Below are positions 13,150 through 23,580 of a stretch of 64,000 bases of DNA, one piece after another. The stretch comes from Dermatemys mawii. Its lineage: Eukaryota > Chordata > Testudines > Dermatemydidae. Each line of letters starts with the position of its first letter. Within the stretch, counting starts at the first letter, position 1. The notes beneath the pieces are model-generated. The model searched no databases and was not told where the DNA came from. It was given only the letters and a program-made list of their open reading frames with translations. The DNA is taken from contig ML677365.1 in assembly GCA_007922305.1 (NCBI GenBank), positions 16,784,281-16,848,280 of the forward strand, given 5' to 3'. A program made the position numbers and the translations under genes.

Positions 13150-14095
13150 CAGTAACTCCTCCCTTAATGTTGTAGTTATGTTCTTGAAAAATGCTACTTC
13201 AAGCTACACCATGTTAAGTGAATCCAATTTCCCCATAAGAATTAATGTAAATAGCGGGGGGTTCAGTTCAAGGAACATTTTTTCGCCAGACAAAAGACTA
13301 TAAAAATATATTATACACACACAGTATAAGTTTTAAACAAATAATTTAATACTGTGCACAGCAATGATGATTGTGAAACTAGGTTGAGGTGGCGAAGTCA
13401 GAGGTGGAAGAGGGTGGGATATTTACAAGGGAATGCCTTACTGCTAAATGATGAACTAGCACTCGGCTGAGCCCTCAAGGGTTAACACATTGTTGTTAAT
13501 GTAGCCTCACATTCTGCAAGGCAGTATGAAAGGAGGGAGGGGAGACAGCATGGCAGAGAAACAGACACTGAGAGAGAGAGAGAGAAAGAAAGAGAGATGC
13601 GCATTGCCTTTTTAAGTAGATCAGCAAGTTGAGACAGCAGCTGCGGCCAGCAAGCTCCCTCCATCCTGAGCCATGTCGTCTCCCCCGCCCCCTCCATGTA
13701 GATGGGTGGCAGGAACAGGGGGAAAAAGCGGGGGAAGGTGACATCAGCACCCCTCTTCCCCTCTCCCTTGAACAGCAAGCAGGAGACCCCCGGGAACAAC
13801 TCCAAGGCAGAGGACAGGAGAAGCACATGGCAGTGGGAGGACAGTGACAGCTGAACTGCCCAGCAATTGATAGTCTGCTGCATGTATGCAGCACAGGGAA
13901 ATTAGGGGAGCGGGGAGCTGATGGGGGGCTTCCAGTCCACCCTGGTTCCAAGCCCCCACCATCTAGCTCCATCAGGCTGCTCTCTGCAAGTAGTGGACAA
14001 AGCAGGTGGCTGCCAAACAACATTATAAGGAAGCATTGCACAAGTAATTGATCAGCAACATAACAACCAGGATGACATTAGGTGAGGAGTTACTG
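13150..14095. mobile_element. Tigger-like (TcMar) non-autonomous element
   Basis: 946 bp bounded by TA on both sides (13148-13149 and 14096-14097). The ends are CAGTAACTCCTCCCTTAATG and, inverted from the right, CAGTAACTCCTCACCTAATG. It contains a GA-rich simple repeat at 13569-13596. Long open frames through it (up to 181 codons) are low-complexity and have no transposase motif, so I treat it as an internally replaced, non-coding derivative. Confidence 0.85.
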
Positions 14096-15510
14096 TACTG
14101 ATCGCACCCCAAAGGGGAGCTTCATGCAGAATTGTATATAGGTCCCAGAATTCCTTTCGAAGCTTCCCAGTGCACAACAGGAGCACAAGTGTGGCTAAAG
14201 GCTTTTGCAGATGCAGCATATTCCCCAACATATGCCCCAGCAATTCCATTGACCATGTGTGACAGAGGTCTAGCTCACAGCCCTGCTTCCTCCCTTTGGG
14301 AGGAACATAAGAACTGTGACTGAAACTTGTTCAAGGGTATAAGGATGGCAGTGAGGTTTATAATGCTCTCCTGAAGTAGCCCTGCAGGATGTGGTCAGTT
14401 GTTAGTACATTGCAGGAATCACTCATTACTTGACAAAGTAACATCATACTCTGTTATACTACAATACAGCAAGCACTCTGCTCCTTATGCAGAAAGAGAA
14501 CAGAGCAGCTGTTGTCTCAGTCCATGGAAAATGAAATTCAGCATTTCAATGAATCGGCTGGGAAAATAACGTGCTGATCTTTACATATTCCACCAGTCAG
14601 ATATTAATCAGATTTAGCAAATGAAAACAACTGTACCACAGAGATTAACAGTAATAGGACTTAATGATTACTCAGCATATTTAATCAATCATTTGAAAAC
14701 AAAAATCAGCACTTTGTTAGAACATAGGCTGCAAAATGAGAAACTAAAAAGCAAAGCAAGTGTTCAGCAAGTACATGCTTTCAACAGGGAGTTCAAATAG
14801 GGTGTTAGAACCTACTTGCAGACTTTTCACTACAGAAAAACTAAGGTAAGATGAGAAAATAGGGAGATTTAAAAATATAGAAACCTGAGGACTTGTCCAC
14901 ATGCTGCATTGATGTGCACCACTTGGGGTGTATATTCTAATGTGCCCCAGTATGTCGTGAACCAGCTGTCCCTTTGGACCCTACTGGTGCATATTAAAAG
15001 TTCCCTAGTGCAAAGCCATTTCTTTGCCAATCACAAATTTCATCCCCGCTTTCATCCAGACTTTCCTGTGGACTTTCCAGCTCCTCCAGCATACAGTTGG
15101 GTTAAACCCCTGCTGCAGCACACACCCAGCTTTGTGGTGGGGAACAAGGTCTGGGTGTCTACCCGAAATGTAAAATCCAAGCATCCGTCAACAAAATTGG
15201 ATCAGTAGTATAATGGTCTCTTCCCAATAATTAAATAAATCAACCCACTACCTTTAAGTTATAGCTTCCAGATCTGAAAATCCACCCCACCTTTCATGGC
15301 CTCTCTTGACACCAGACACAGAAAACCCATTTTTGGACTGTTTCAATTCGTTGTCCGCACTGGTAACTGTCCAGGCCAGGAAAAATATATAGTCAGGCAG
15401 ATTCTATACTCCAAGGGTGCAGGGCAAGCTATTTTACCTGACAGACTGGCAAGGGTAGAGTCCAGATGAACAGTCTTGGGAACCTGAGGAGAACACTCAT
15501 GCCCCAGACC

Positions 15511-16153
15511 TAGGATTGCCAGTCAAAAAGGGACCCTGGGGCTCCAGTCATCACTCCTGACTAGGCCTTAAAAGTGCAGTCAGCAGCGCAGTGGGGCTAA
15601 GGCAGGTGCAGCGGGGCTATGCATAGGGGCATAGGAGCTGGAGGGAACTCATGCCGCTGTTTCCAGGAGCCACGCAGAGCCATGGCAAGCAGGGAGCCTG
15701 CCTTAGCCCCAAGTGCCGGCTCCACAGCTCCCATTGGCCAGGAATGGTGGACAGCCCAGATCACCCAGCTCAGAGCACCCTCCTGCACCCCAAAACCCTC
15801 ATCCCCAGCCCTGAACCTGCACTCCCAGCCGGAGCCGTCACCTCCCCTACACCCCAACCCCCTATCCCCATCTGGAACCCCTTTCCCACACTCTGAACCC
15901 ACCAGCCTGAAGCCCTCCCCTGCATCCCCGATCTCTCATCCCCAGCCCGACACCAGAGCCCACACCNNNNNNNNNNCCAGAGCCCACACTTCATTCTGCA
16001 CCCCAACCCGGGCCAGTGCGGTGAAAATGAGCCAGCGAGTGAGGGTGAGGCGAGTGAGTGACAGAGGGAGGGGGGACAGAGCGAGCGGGAGGACAGGGCC
16101 TCAGAAAAGAAGGGGGGTGTTCGGTTTGTGTGAGTAGAAAGTTGGCAACCCTA
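15511..16153. mobile_element. MITE of the TTGCCAACTTTC family, contains a sequence gap
   Basis: Starts TAGGATTGCCAGT and ends AAAGTTGGCAACCCTA, flanked in a way that permits a TA duplication. The CCCCAACCC-rich interior includes a 10-base run of N. Same family as 8261-8656. Confidence 0.75.
15967..15976. other. Assembly gap of 10 N
   Basis: The bases on both sides of the N run share the 13-mer CCAGAGCCCACAC, so this is either a collapsed short tandem repeat or overlapping contig ends that were not merged. Confidence 0.98.
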
Positions 16154-16159
16154 CCTAGA

Positions 16160-16590
16160 CCTATGATGGTTTTCCACCAAGCCCATCCAAGGGCCCCTGG
16201 AACGCATCCTATAAGGAGTGGGGTATTGTCACCAAGACGCAGCTCACTGCCCACAGCTAATTCAGCTAATTCACCTGGCCCCTGACTGCCCGAAGACTCC
16301 AGCAGGCACCTTCTTAAACTCTGCACCAGCCCATGTCCCTGACTGCTCAATAGCATTCCATGCCTGCAGCTGTGCGTCTGGTCCTACTTCTTGCTCCTGG
16401 CCCTTGCTCAAGATCTCTGCTCCAGCTGATACTCTGGCTCTGACCCTCTGATCCTGATTCCTGGCTCTCAGCTCCAGCTAACCCCATGTGCACGGTAACA
16501 CAGCTCCTGATTTGGGCTCTCGTCACCTCTGTTCCAACCACGAGGCCAGCTTCCTGCTATGACCACTAGGCAAGACCACCCAAAACCCTG
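16160..16590. repeat. Dispersed CTCTGAC-rich repeat, LTR-like (copy 1)
   Basis: Rich in imperfect TGACTCTGGCTC-type units. Its end (AACCACGAGGCC, then GACCACTAGGCAAGACC) corresponds to the end of 23063-23580 (AACCGCAAGGCC, then GACCATTAGGTATGACT). It is probably part of a retroelement LTR, but no terminal features were found. Confidence 0.5.
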
Positions 16591-17392
16591 TGCATAACAC
16601 AGAAAGAAAATGTAAATGAATAAGTGTCTGAGAAACTCATCTATTCTACTGTGGTAAAGTTTCCCAAAATCTCAGTTGAAAAAAAAAGTACAAACAGAAA
16701 GAACACAGTTCACAAGGGTCATGGTTATGGGAAATGAGGAAAGGAAACAATAGGTTTAGGATAATAACCACTTAATTGCTAAAGGTCTTCTAAATCTGCA
16801 AAGTATCATTGCCCCAACTATTTACAGTGTTACTGTCCTCCAAGGAATGCAGGAAATCACATATCTTGAAATACATGCAGTGGTTAGGATAAAATCAGAT
16901 TACACTAAAAAGCCCCAGGCTAAGGAAAAAGAACTTGCATGCCGAACAAACATGCCTGATACATTTAGTGACACCTCAGGGAAAGTTTGTTGTGACAGCT
17001 GTGGAGTAAGATGGCTTGAAAGTTAGGTGGATTTGCAATATTAGGAGATTTCCCTTTTAAAAAGTCACTGGGTTCTTCCATCACATGGAAAGAGAAAGCA
17101 CCAAGAAGGGTTTAGAAACCTGAAATGTGAAGTAGTAAAACAGATATTTCTCCAGGATTGCTCTCCAGTGTTGCCAAGATTTGTGAACGAAACATCATCC
17201 TAGATAATAATCAGTTAAGGCTCTTGGCTCTGAAAACCCACCCAGTCAAAGTTAAAATTATGACTGCACTATGGAGTTCTTCTCATTAACATTTTTGCAC
17301 CTAGAACTCGGGGAGGGAAGGAAACTGGATACAATACAGAAGTCTTACTATATGTGGATCTTGAAGCCTGACACAGCAGATATGCAGACAGC

Positions 17393-17765
17393 ACAGGGGG
17401 ACCTACCTCAGTGGTTTGAGCACTGGCCTGCTAAACCCAGGGTTGAGAGTTCAATCTTTGAGTGGGGCATTTAGGGATAGGGAGCAAAAACAGGGATTAG
17501 TCCTACTTTGAACAGGGAGTTGGACTAGATCAGGGCTGCACAACTTGTAAAGCAGCAAGGGCCATATTATTGCAAAAAAACACAGCTGGGGGCCAAAAAG
17601 CACCACCCTCGCCCCATCTGCTTCTCCCCACCCTACCGCTTGGCTTGCCCCACCCCTACTCACCCCCCACGGGCCGCATATGAGCCCATGCAGGCTGCAT
17701 TTGTGCAGGCCTGAACTAGATGATCTCCTGAGGTCCCTTCCAGCTCTGAGATTCTCTGATTCTTG
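17393..17765 (+). mobile_element. tRNA-derived SINE with CR1-like tail, split by a hAT
   Basis: Polymerase III SINE with an A-box-like CTCAGTGGTTTGAGC and a B-box-like GAGTTCAATCT (about 17448-17458). The tRNA-like head is followed by a body (GATTAGTCCTACTTTGAACAG) and a LINE-type tail (CTCCTGAGGTCCCTTCCAGC, ending GATTCTCTGATTC). This matches the tRNA-Lys-type SINEs described from cryptodiran turtles, mobilised by CR1. The sequence is interrupted at 17531-17713 by a hAT. It is the strongest lineage marker in the window. Confidence 0.85.
17531..17713. mobile_element. 183-bp hAT inserted in the SINE
   Basis: Ends CAGGGCTGCACAA and, inverted, CAGGCCTGCACAA. Target copies GACTAGAT (17523-17530) and AACTAGAT (17714-17721) match at 7 of 8. 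Removing the insert leaves a contiguous SINE tail, so the hAT is younger than the SINE. Confidence 0.9.
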
Positions 17766-19216
17766 AGCTGGTGTATACCAGCATAGCTCCATTGACTTGA
17801 GCAGAACCATGATGATTTGCAACAGCTCAGGACCTGACCTATAGGTTGGTTGTTTTTTTAAACATTCCTTGTAGGCAATGAAAATGACTACTGTAGACAT
17901 AGTAGGAAATGAAGTGTTTAAAAAGGATTTGGGATCTGACTTTGGAGATCGCCTAGAAGAGGTATTACAGGTTTTGATGCTTGCTACCCAGTTGAAGAAT
18001 GAAACGTTTTTATAGCCATATTTAAAGAACCATTGTATAATGTATGCTAAAGTGGAAAACCAAAACTGCGCTAAACTTTTCAACAGAAAGCCTCAATCTC
18101 AGTATCATACTTTGATGTGATCTCACTTATTAATTGCTACAGTTGACAATAAGCCTGGAAAATCACACCATGAAATACCTGAAGAGTTCCACAGCAACAA
18201 AACACACAGCAATGGTCAGTTTGCAATTTGAACAAAGAACAGTGAAGGCCAGGACTAAAAAAAAAAAAGAAAAAAAAAAGAAGAGAAAATGGACAAAAGT
18301 TAATCACAGAGCAATGCTTAACCCCAACAAAAGCTGAGATAAAATAGCAGAAATAACTATCAGTGAAGTATCCAAGATTAAAAATCCTTGCCAAGGAAAA
18401 ATGTCATCCTTTTGGATTAGAGGCACAAGACCAAGATGCGAGTCTAATGGGAATCTCAAATAACGGAGTGAAACACATTCAATGGGAGGAGGAGATTTGT
18501 AAAGCAATAATCCTAAAAGAGGCACATTGATATGAATGTTACAATGGATATGACTTATAGTAGATACTAGTTGGTGGTGTAAAAAGGCAACTGTAAAATC
18601 AGTAGAGTTTTGGATAGCCTACACAAAATATATCACATTACAGAGTAGAGGAAGTATTTTCTCTCGCGCATGTTGGCAGCCACCCCTCAAACAGTGAAGT
18701 CAGCTTTGTGCAAAATCTCTGTATTAGTGAGGTGTTTACAAACTTAAGGGAAGTCACAGAACAGAAATAAAATTACATTGTGGATCTGAAGGAACTGATT
18801 TTTGAGAAAAAAAACAAAAGGATGCATGCATAGATGAGATGACAGAGAGTGACCTCTTATATTTGGGGCATATAACACTTCCCATTATAAAAAATCTTGC
18901 AACTTATTGCCTGTGAATCTCTAGTACCTTTATCGATTAGAGCAGATCTGGGAATACATGCACAACTTTCATTTCTCCAGGACATCCAGTTTGGGTTTGG
19001 TTGAGCTATAAACTGTTAAAAATGATCATTTTCCTTCTCTTGTTTGAGTTTCTCAGGAAACTTTTGGCAGCAGGAAAAATATTAAACATTCAAAAGAGCT
19101 GAGCCCACCCCACCACAAAACCAACAGACAATGCACTGGGAACATGTAGCTGGTGGAGCAGAGGCAATGGGTAGGGACATGGGAAGGGTGTGAGGTGGCC
19201 AGATATGTGGGCAGAC

Positions 19217-20588
19217 CAGGGGTCGGCAACCTGCAGCATGCGTGCCAAAGGCGGCACGTGAGCTGCTTTTCAGTGGCACGCAGCGGTGGCCGGGACTCCG
19301 GCTGGCAGGAGCCAGCGTCCCAACCCCAAGCCCGCAGCAGCGCATCCTCTTCTATCCTGGGCAGCGCGGCACTGACCCTGCTTATCCACCAGGTGCCAAT
19401 CTCCTGCCCGCTGGATCAAGCCCTGGGGCACCTCCACCTCAGGCCAGGAAGGGGCATAGGATGATGTGGAGAGCTAGGGCTGGGGAGGACAGAACATCAC
19501 CAGCACTGTCTGCCGCCTCCTGCGCAGGAAGAGGCACGTGTGCAGCGGGGCCAGCAGCTCTTTGCACGCTGCCGCCGCCAGCCAAGCCCTCCCCTGAGCC
19601 ACCTGGGCAGCTGACAATGCGGTGCACAAAGACTGGGCGCTGCTGAGTGATGCTCCCATGCCACGGGGGAGCGCAGTGGAGGGGGCTCCTGCTGGGTAAC
19701 CCACTCACCCGCTCCGCCCCATAGGGGACAAGGGGGATGGGGGGGGGCAGAGTTACGGCAGCGCAGAGCCACATGAGGGGAAAGCAGTGATTTCCCACCA
19801 CCGCTGCCGCCAAAATGCGGGGGGAGGACCCATCAGAACGACCGTCCTTTCAGCCCCACTTCAGGTCCAGCCCTTCGGGGCCAACCTGCTTCCCTTGCTC
19901 CTCAGCTTCACCCCCAGGTCCTCCTGTACATGAGCAGCAGCGTCCCGTCCCCGAAAACCCGCCACTCACTCCCCCCGCAAATCCTTGCAGCCCCACCACC
20001 TGCCTTTCCCCACTCCCATCTACTCCCCCACTCCCTTACCCCTTCCTGTCTACCCCCCACACCACCATCCCACTCCCTTCCTGACTACCCACTATACTGC
20101 CTCCCTTCCACCCCACTTCCTATCTGCCCCACTGCCTCCCCCATCTTCCATTCCCACCTGCACCCCACCCTGCCTCATCTGCCCTGGACACCCTCTCCCT
20201 TCAACTCCGTCTTCCTGTCTGCCCCTCTGCCTCCCTCACTCCCTTCTACCCCCAACTGTCTCCCTTCCCATCTGCCCCACTACCTCCTCCACTACCTTGC
20301 CCCTTCCCATCTGCCCCCACATCCTCTCCCTTTTACTCCCCCTTCCTGTTGGTTCCTCACGCTGCCTCCCCCATTCCCTTATACCTGCAGCATGTTTGCC
20401 CCCTCACAACCATTCCCATCTGCTCCATCGCCTTCCCCACTCCCTTCTATCCTTCCCATCTGCCCCCCACGCTGCCAGTCTGGGGTTCCCTCTGCTGGTC
20501 CCTATAACTGTAAAATGTATTACTGGCATGTGAAACCTTAAATTAATGAAGACTCGGCACACCACTTCTCAAAGGTTGCCGACCCCTG
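19217..20588. mobile_element. 1.37-kb non-autonomous hAT with a pyrimidine-rich core
   Basis: Ends CAGGGGTCGGCAACCT and, inverted, CAGGGGTCGGCAACCT, a near-perfect match. Target copies GGGCAGAC (19209-19216) and GGGTAGAC (20589-20596) match at 7 of 8. The core at about 19960-20480 is an irregular array of CCCTTCC/CATCTGCCCC units. That array yields long proline/serine-rich open frames (up to 203 codons) in several phases, which are not genes. Confidence 0.9.
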
Positions 20589-21271
20589 GGGTAGACTTTG
20601 TAGCCTTTTCCACCTGAAGACAAAAGCCTTCTTGTACAACTGAATAAGAATACCTCACAAAAACCTTCTCCCCCATAACTCCCTCCTATGGTTTTTACCT
20701 TAGGACAGCATGATCTGGACCATGGCAAAGGATGTGATCAACTGGGAGAAAAGAAGAGGCTAAAGTTGGAGTTTTGGGGACTCAAAGACGAGGAGAATTT
20801 ATACTTAAGAGGCAAAGGAACCAACACTAAGAAATCAAATTATGAGCTAGCTACATTGCTTCATCATTCAGTCACACTGAAAACAAGGTCAAACAAAATG
20901 TCTTGTATCCTGGATTTGCTAGTTAAGCTGTACTCCTGCAGCTCTGATGCCAAAACTTTTGATTTCAAGGATTCCACTCTAAGACTAGCTGAGCAAATCT
21001 GGCTGAATAAAGGGAAACCTACGTGCCAAGATAAAGCTGAAACAGGAACAGTTATTTATGGAGCAACTGATCAACAGATCTCATCTGGATAATGCAAGTC
21101 TCTGAGGTTGAGGGGTGAAAGTTCTATTGGAATTTTAGCAACTTTTCTCAACAACAGTCAATGTGGGACTGTGACTTTATCATTCAGACCCCTGAACAGG
21201 CTGGTCTGCTAACCTTGTGGAATTATGGAAGCTGAATACAATCGTCTGCCAAATCATACAGCAGTACAAAG

Positions 21272-21406
21272 ACATTTATTGGAGCTCCTCCAAGGAGCAT
21301 TCCAGCAGAGAGGCTGTTCAGCTTTGCTGAAGATATATACACTCAACATTGCTGCATACGTTTGACAGAAAATGCCAAGACTCTCTTTAATGCTATTTGC
21401 CAATAG
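21272..21406 (+). pseudogene. hAT transposase C-terminal fragment
   Basis: 44 uninterrupted codons followed by TAG (21404-21406). The peptide includes IGAPPRSIPAERLFSFAEDI and RLTENAKTLFNAI. This is the hAT dimerisation-domain signature (PxSxxxERxFS, then N-A block). Upstream sequence in the same orientation is frame-broken and I could not recover the catalytic region, the BED finger or the terminal repeats. It is a different subfamily from the element at 2678. It lies antisense in CPQ intron 1, and I see no splice sites that would make it an exon. Confidence 0.75.
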
Positions 21407-23062
21407 TTATATTTCAGTGCTAAGGGAGAGTATTTTCTACTAAAGCTTTCCATCAAAAATAAGAACTTGACAAGTGAAGTATTGCAAAGGGAAAGGCCCT
21501 AAATTACTTCTTTTTTTAAGTACTAATACATACTGTTCAGTGGACAAAGTTCTTTCCTGGTGTAACTTCACTGAATTCAATGAAATTACATGGGTGGATA
21601 ATTTGACGTAATAGTCATAAAGCACTCTTATATTGCACAGTTATTTAAAAATGTACCTCTGAAATGTACTACATCTTTCTAAAGCCACAATCCTACAAAG
21701 CATTTCATCAGCTGCTTAATTTTGCTCACCAGAGTATAAATCATTAAAGTCAATAGAATAGAAACTAAGTTATATATAAATGCTTTGAAAGAACAGGCCC
21801 ATAAGATTAATGCCAAAATTTTCAAAAGCATCCAGTGATTTTGGCTGCCTCAGATGAGATACATAGAGACTGGCTTTTCAGACATGTGGAGCATCCACAG
21901 TTCCAAATGAAGTCAATGGGAACTGCAGATTATTCAGCATCTCTGAAAAGCATTAGAGATTTCAACACAATGCTACAACAAACTCTATAGCTCAAAATAT
22001 TAGTTTCTTATCTGATAATTTTCTTATTTGACTAAGACTGCTACCTTCTTTTTGGTGTTGAAACTTCAAAAAAAAAAAATGAGTTAATCACATTCCTAGG
22101 GTGCATACATGCAACTGACTATGCAGAGTTGAAAAGTTTGCTGATTCCTGGTTGAAAATATTGTTGGGCTTACTGGGGAAATTGGTATCTGGTCTTTTGC
22201 TTCTTTGTCATAAGATATGCCTTCAGGGCCTCTCTTTCCACCCCCAATAACAAGTGGTGGATTGACAAGCAACAACTGTACAAAAAGAAGATAATTTAAA
22301 TTATTTCCTATTGTGTTAGAGATCTTCTCTCTAGCAATTATATACAAGCTTGTTAATGAGCATTATGGATAAAAAAGGATCTTTTTTCAACTGTGTGTGC
22401 TATCAGTTATGAGGTTTATGACAAGGGCAGAACGCTGCTATGTGAACAACATATAGATATAGTACTGTAATATTAACAATAATATCAACTTATATGTATC
22501 ATTAGTTGGGCCAGTATTCTCCTTTGTGTTGTATTGCAACATACCAAACTAAAGAAAAGTTTTTTTAAAAGCTAGATGGAAGAACTGGAGAGCAGATACT
22601 GTATTGACAAGAATCATCCACAATAAAAATATATTTAAGATGTTTATAAATAGCCTGAAGATAATTCTTCAGCCATTTGAAGAAACAAGCTTTTGAAACA
22701 GTATTTATCTTTATTTTGCTGCTGAACTTAACTCCAACAAAACTTGTTAGCAAACCCTATTCCCAAAGGATAAGTTTTCACCATGTGGTGCACCTTTCAC
22801 TGCTCTGATCAGTGTCTACCAAGAACAGAGAGGGGTTTTTTGTTTTTGCTTTTTAAAGTGGAGGGCTCAATTGTCTGCATTCAGTTGTTGAAGAGAGTTT
22901 TAAATTAGTTTCCTTCACTACTGCACAGACCAAAAGTTAACCGGACAGAATCATTTGCATTTTTGTAGTAGAAAGGAATTCAGTTAGTACTCAAGATACC
23001 TAATTTATTCAGACTGAGAATCCAGTCTGAACCAGTATATGTAAGCGTCTCTAAGGGATGGT

Positions 23063-23580
23063 GTCAGGAACCAGGGCCTATGGCAGAGCCAGCTCTAGAC
23101 AACCTAATGAGCACAGCTGGCTTGTAGCAGGCTGCCTGATTGATTGGAATAGCCATCATTAGCAGACCAGCTCTTAAGCCCAGTAACAGTTCAATTGTTG
23201 CTTAAAGCATTCACCTATGGCTGCAACAGTTCCTGTGCCTTATCGTCTGCAGCCCTCCTCCTGCCTTGGACACAGCCCTGCTCTGGCCTTACACTGAATG
23301 AGGTAATCCGGTTCTGACCCTCAGCTCTGATTCCTAATCTCTGACTTCAGCTCTGGCATCTGGCCTCAGACTCCAGTTCTGACCCTAGGATCTGACTCCT
23401 GTTTCCCAACTCTCATTGTGATCCTTGGCTTGGGCACCTAGCCTCTGATTCAGGTTCTGACCCTGGGTCCCAATTCCTGTTCTAACCGCAAGGCCTGACT
23501 CCCACTCTGACCATTAGGTATGACTCCTCCAACCACTAGACATGACTGCCCATGTCCCAGTCATGTGACAGACAATACTT
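23063..23580. repeat. Dispersed CTCTGAC-rich repeat, LTR-like (copy 2)
   Basis: Begins GTGTCAGGAACCAGGG and contains many TCTGACTCC/CTGACCCT units. Related to 16160-16590 in the same orientation. I recall this type from turtle LTRs, but the class is uncertain. Confidence 0.5.

Noticed and set aside
13482..14041. Open frames up to 181 codons on the minus strand
   Set aside because: They lie wholly inside the TA-flanked Tigger-like element and translate GA-rich and GC-rich filler with no transposase motif.
19930..20541. 203- and 182-codon proline/serine-rich open frames
   Set aside because: Product of the pyrimidine-rich array inside a hAT; open in more than one phase, as expected for C-rich sequence.
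20688..21092. 134-codon open frame on the plus strand
   Set aside because: I recognise no domain and see no splice sites; it could be the decayed front of the hAT at 21272 but the sequence does not show it.
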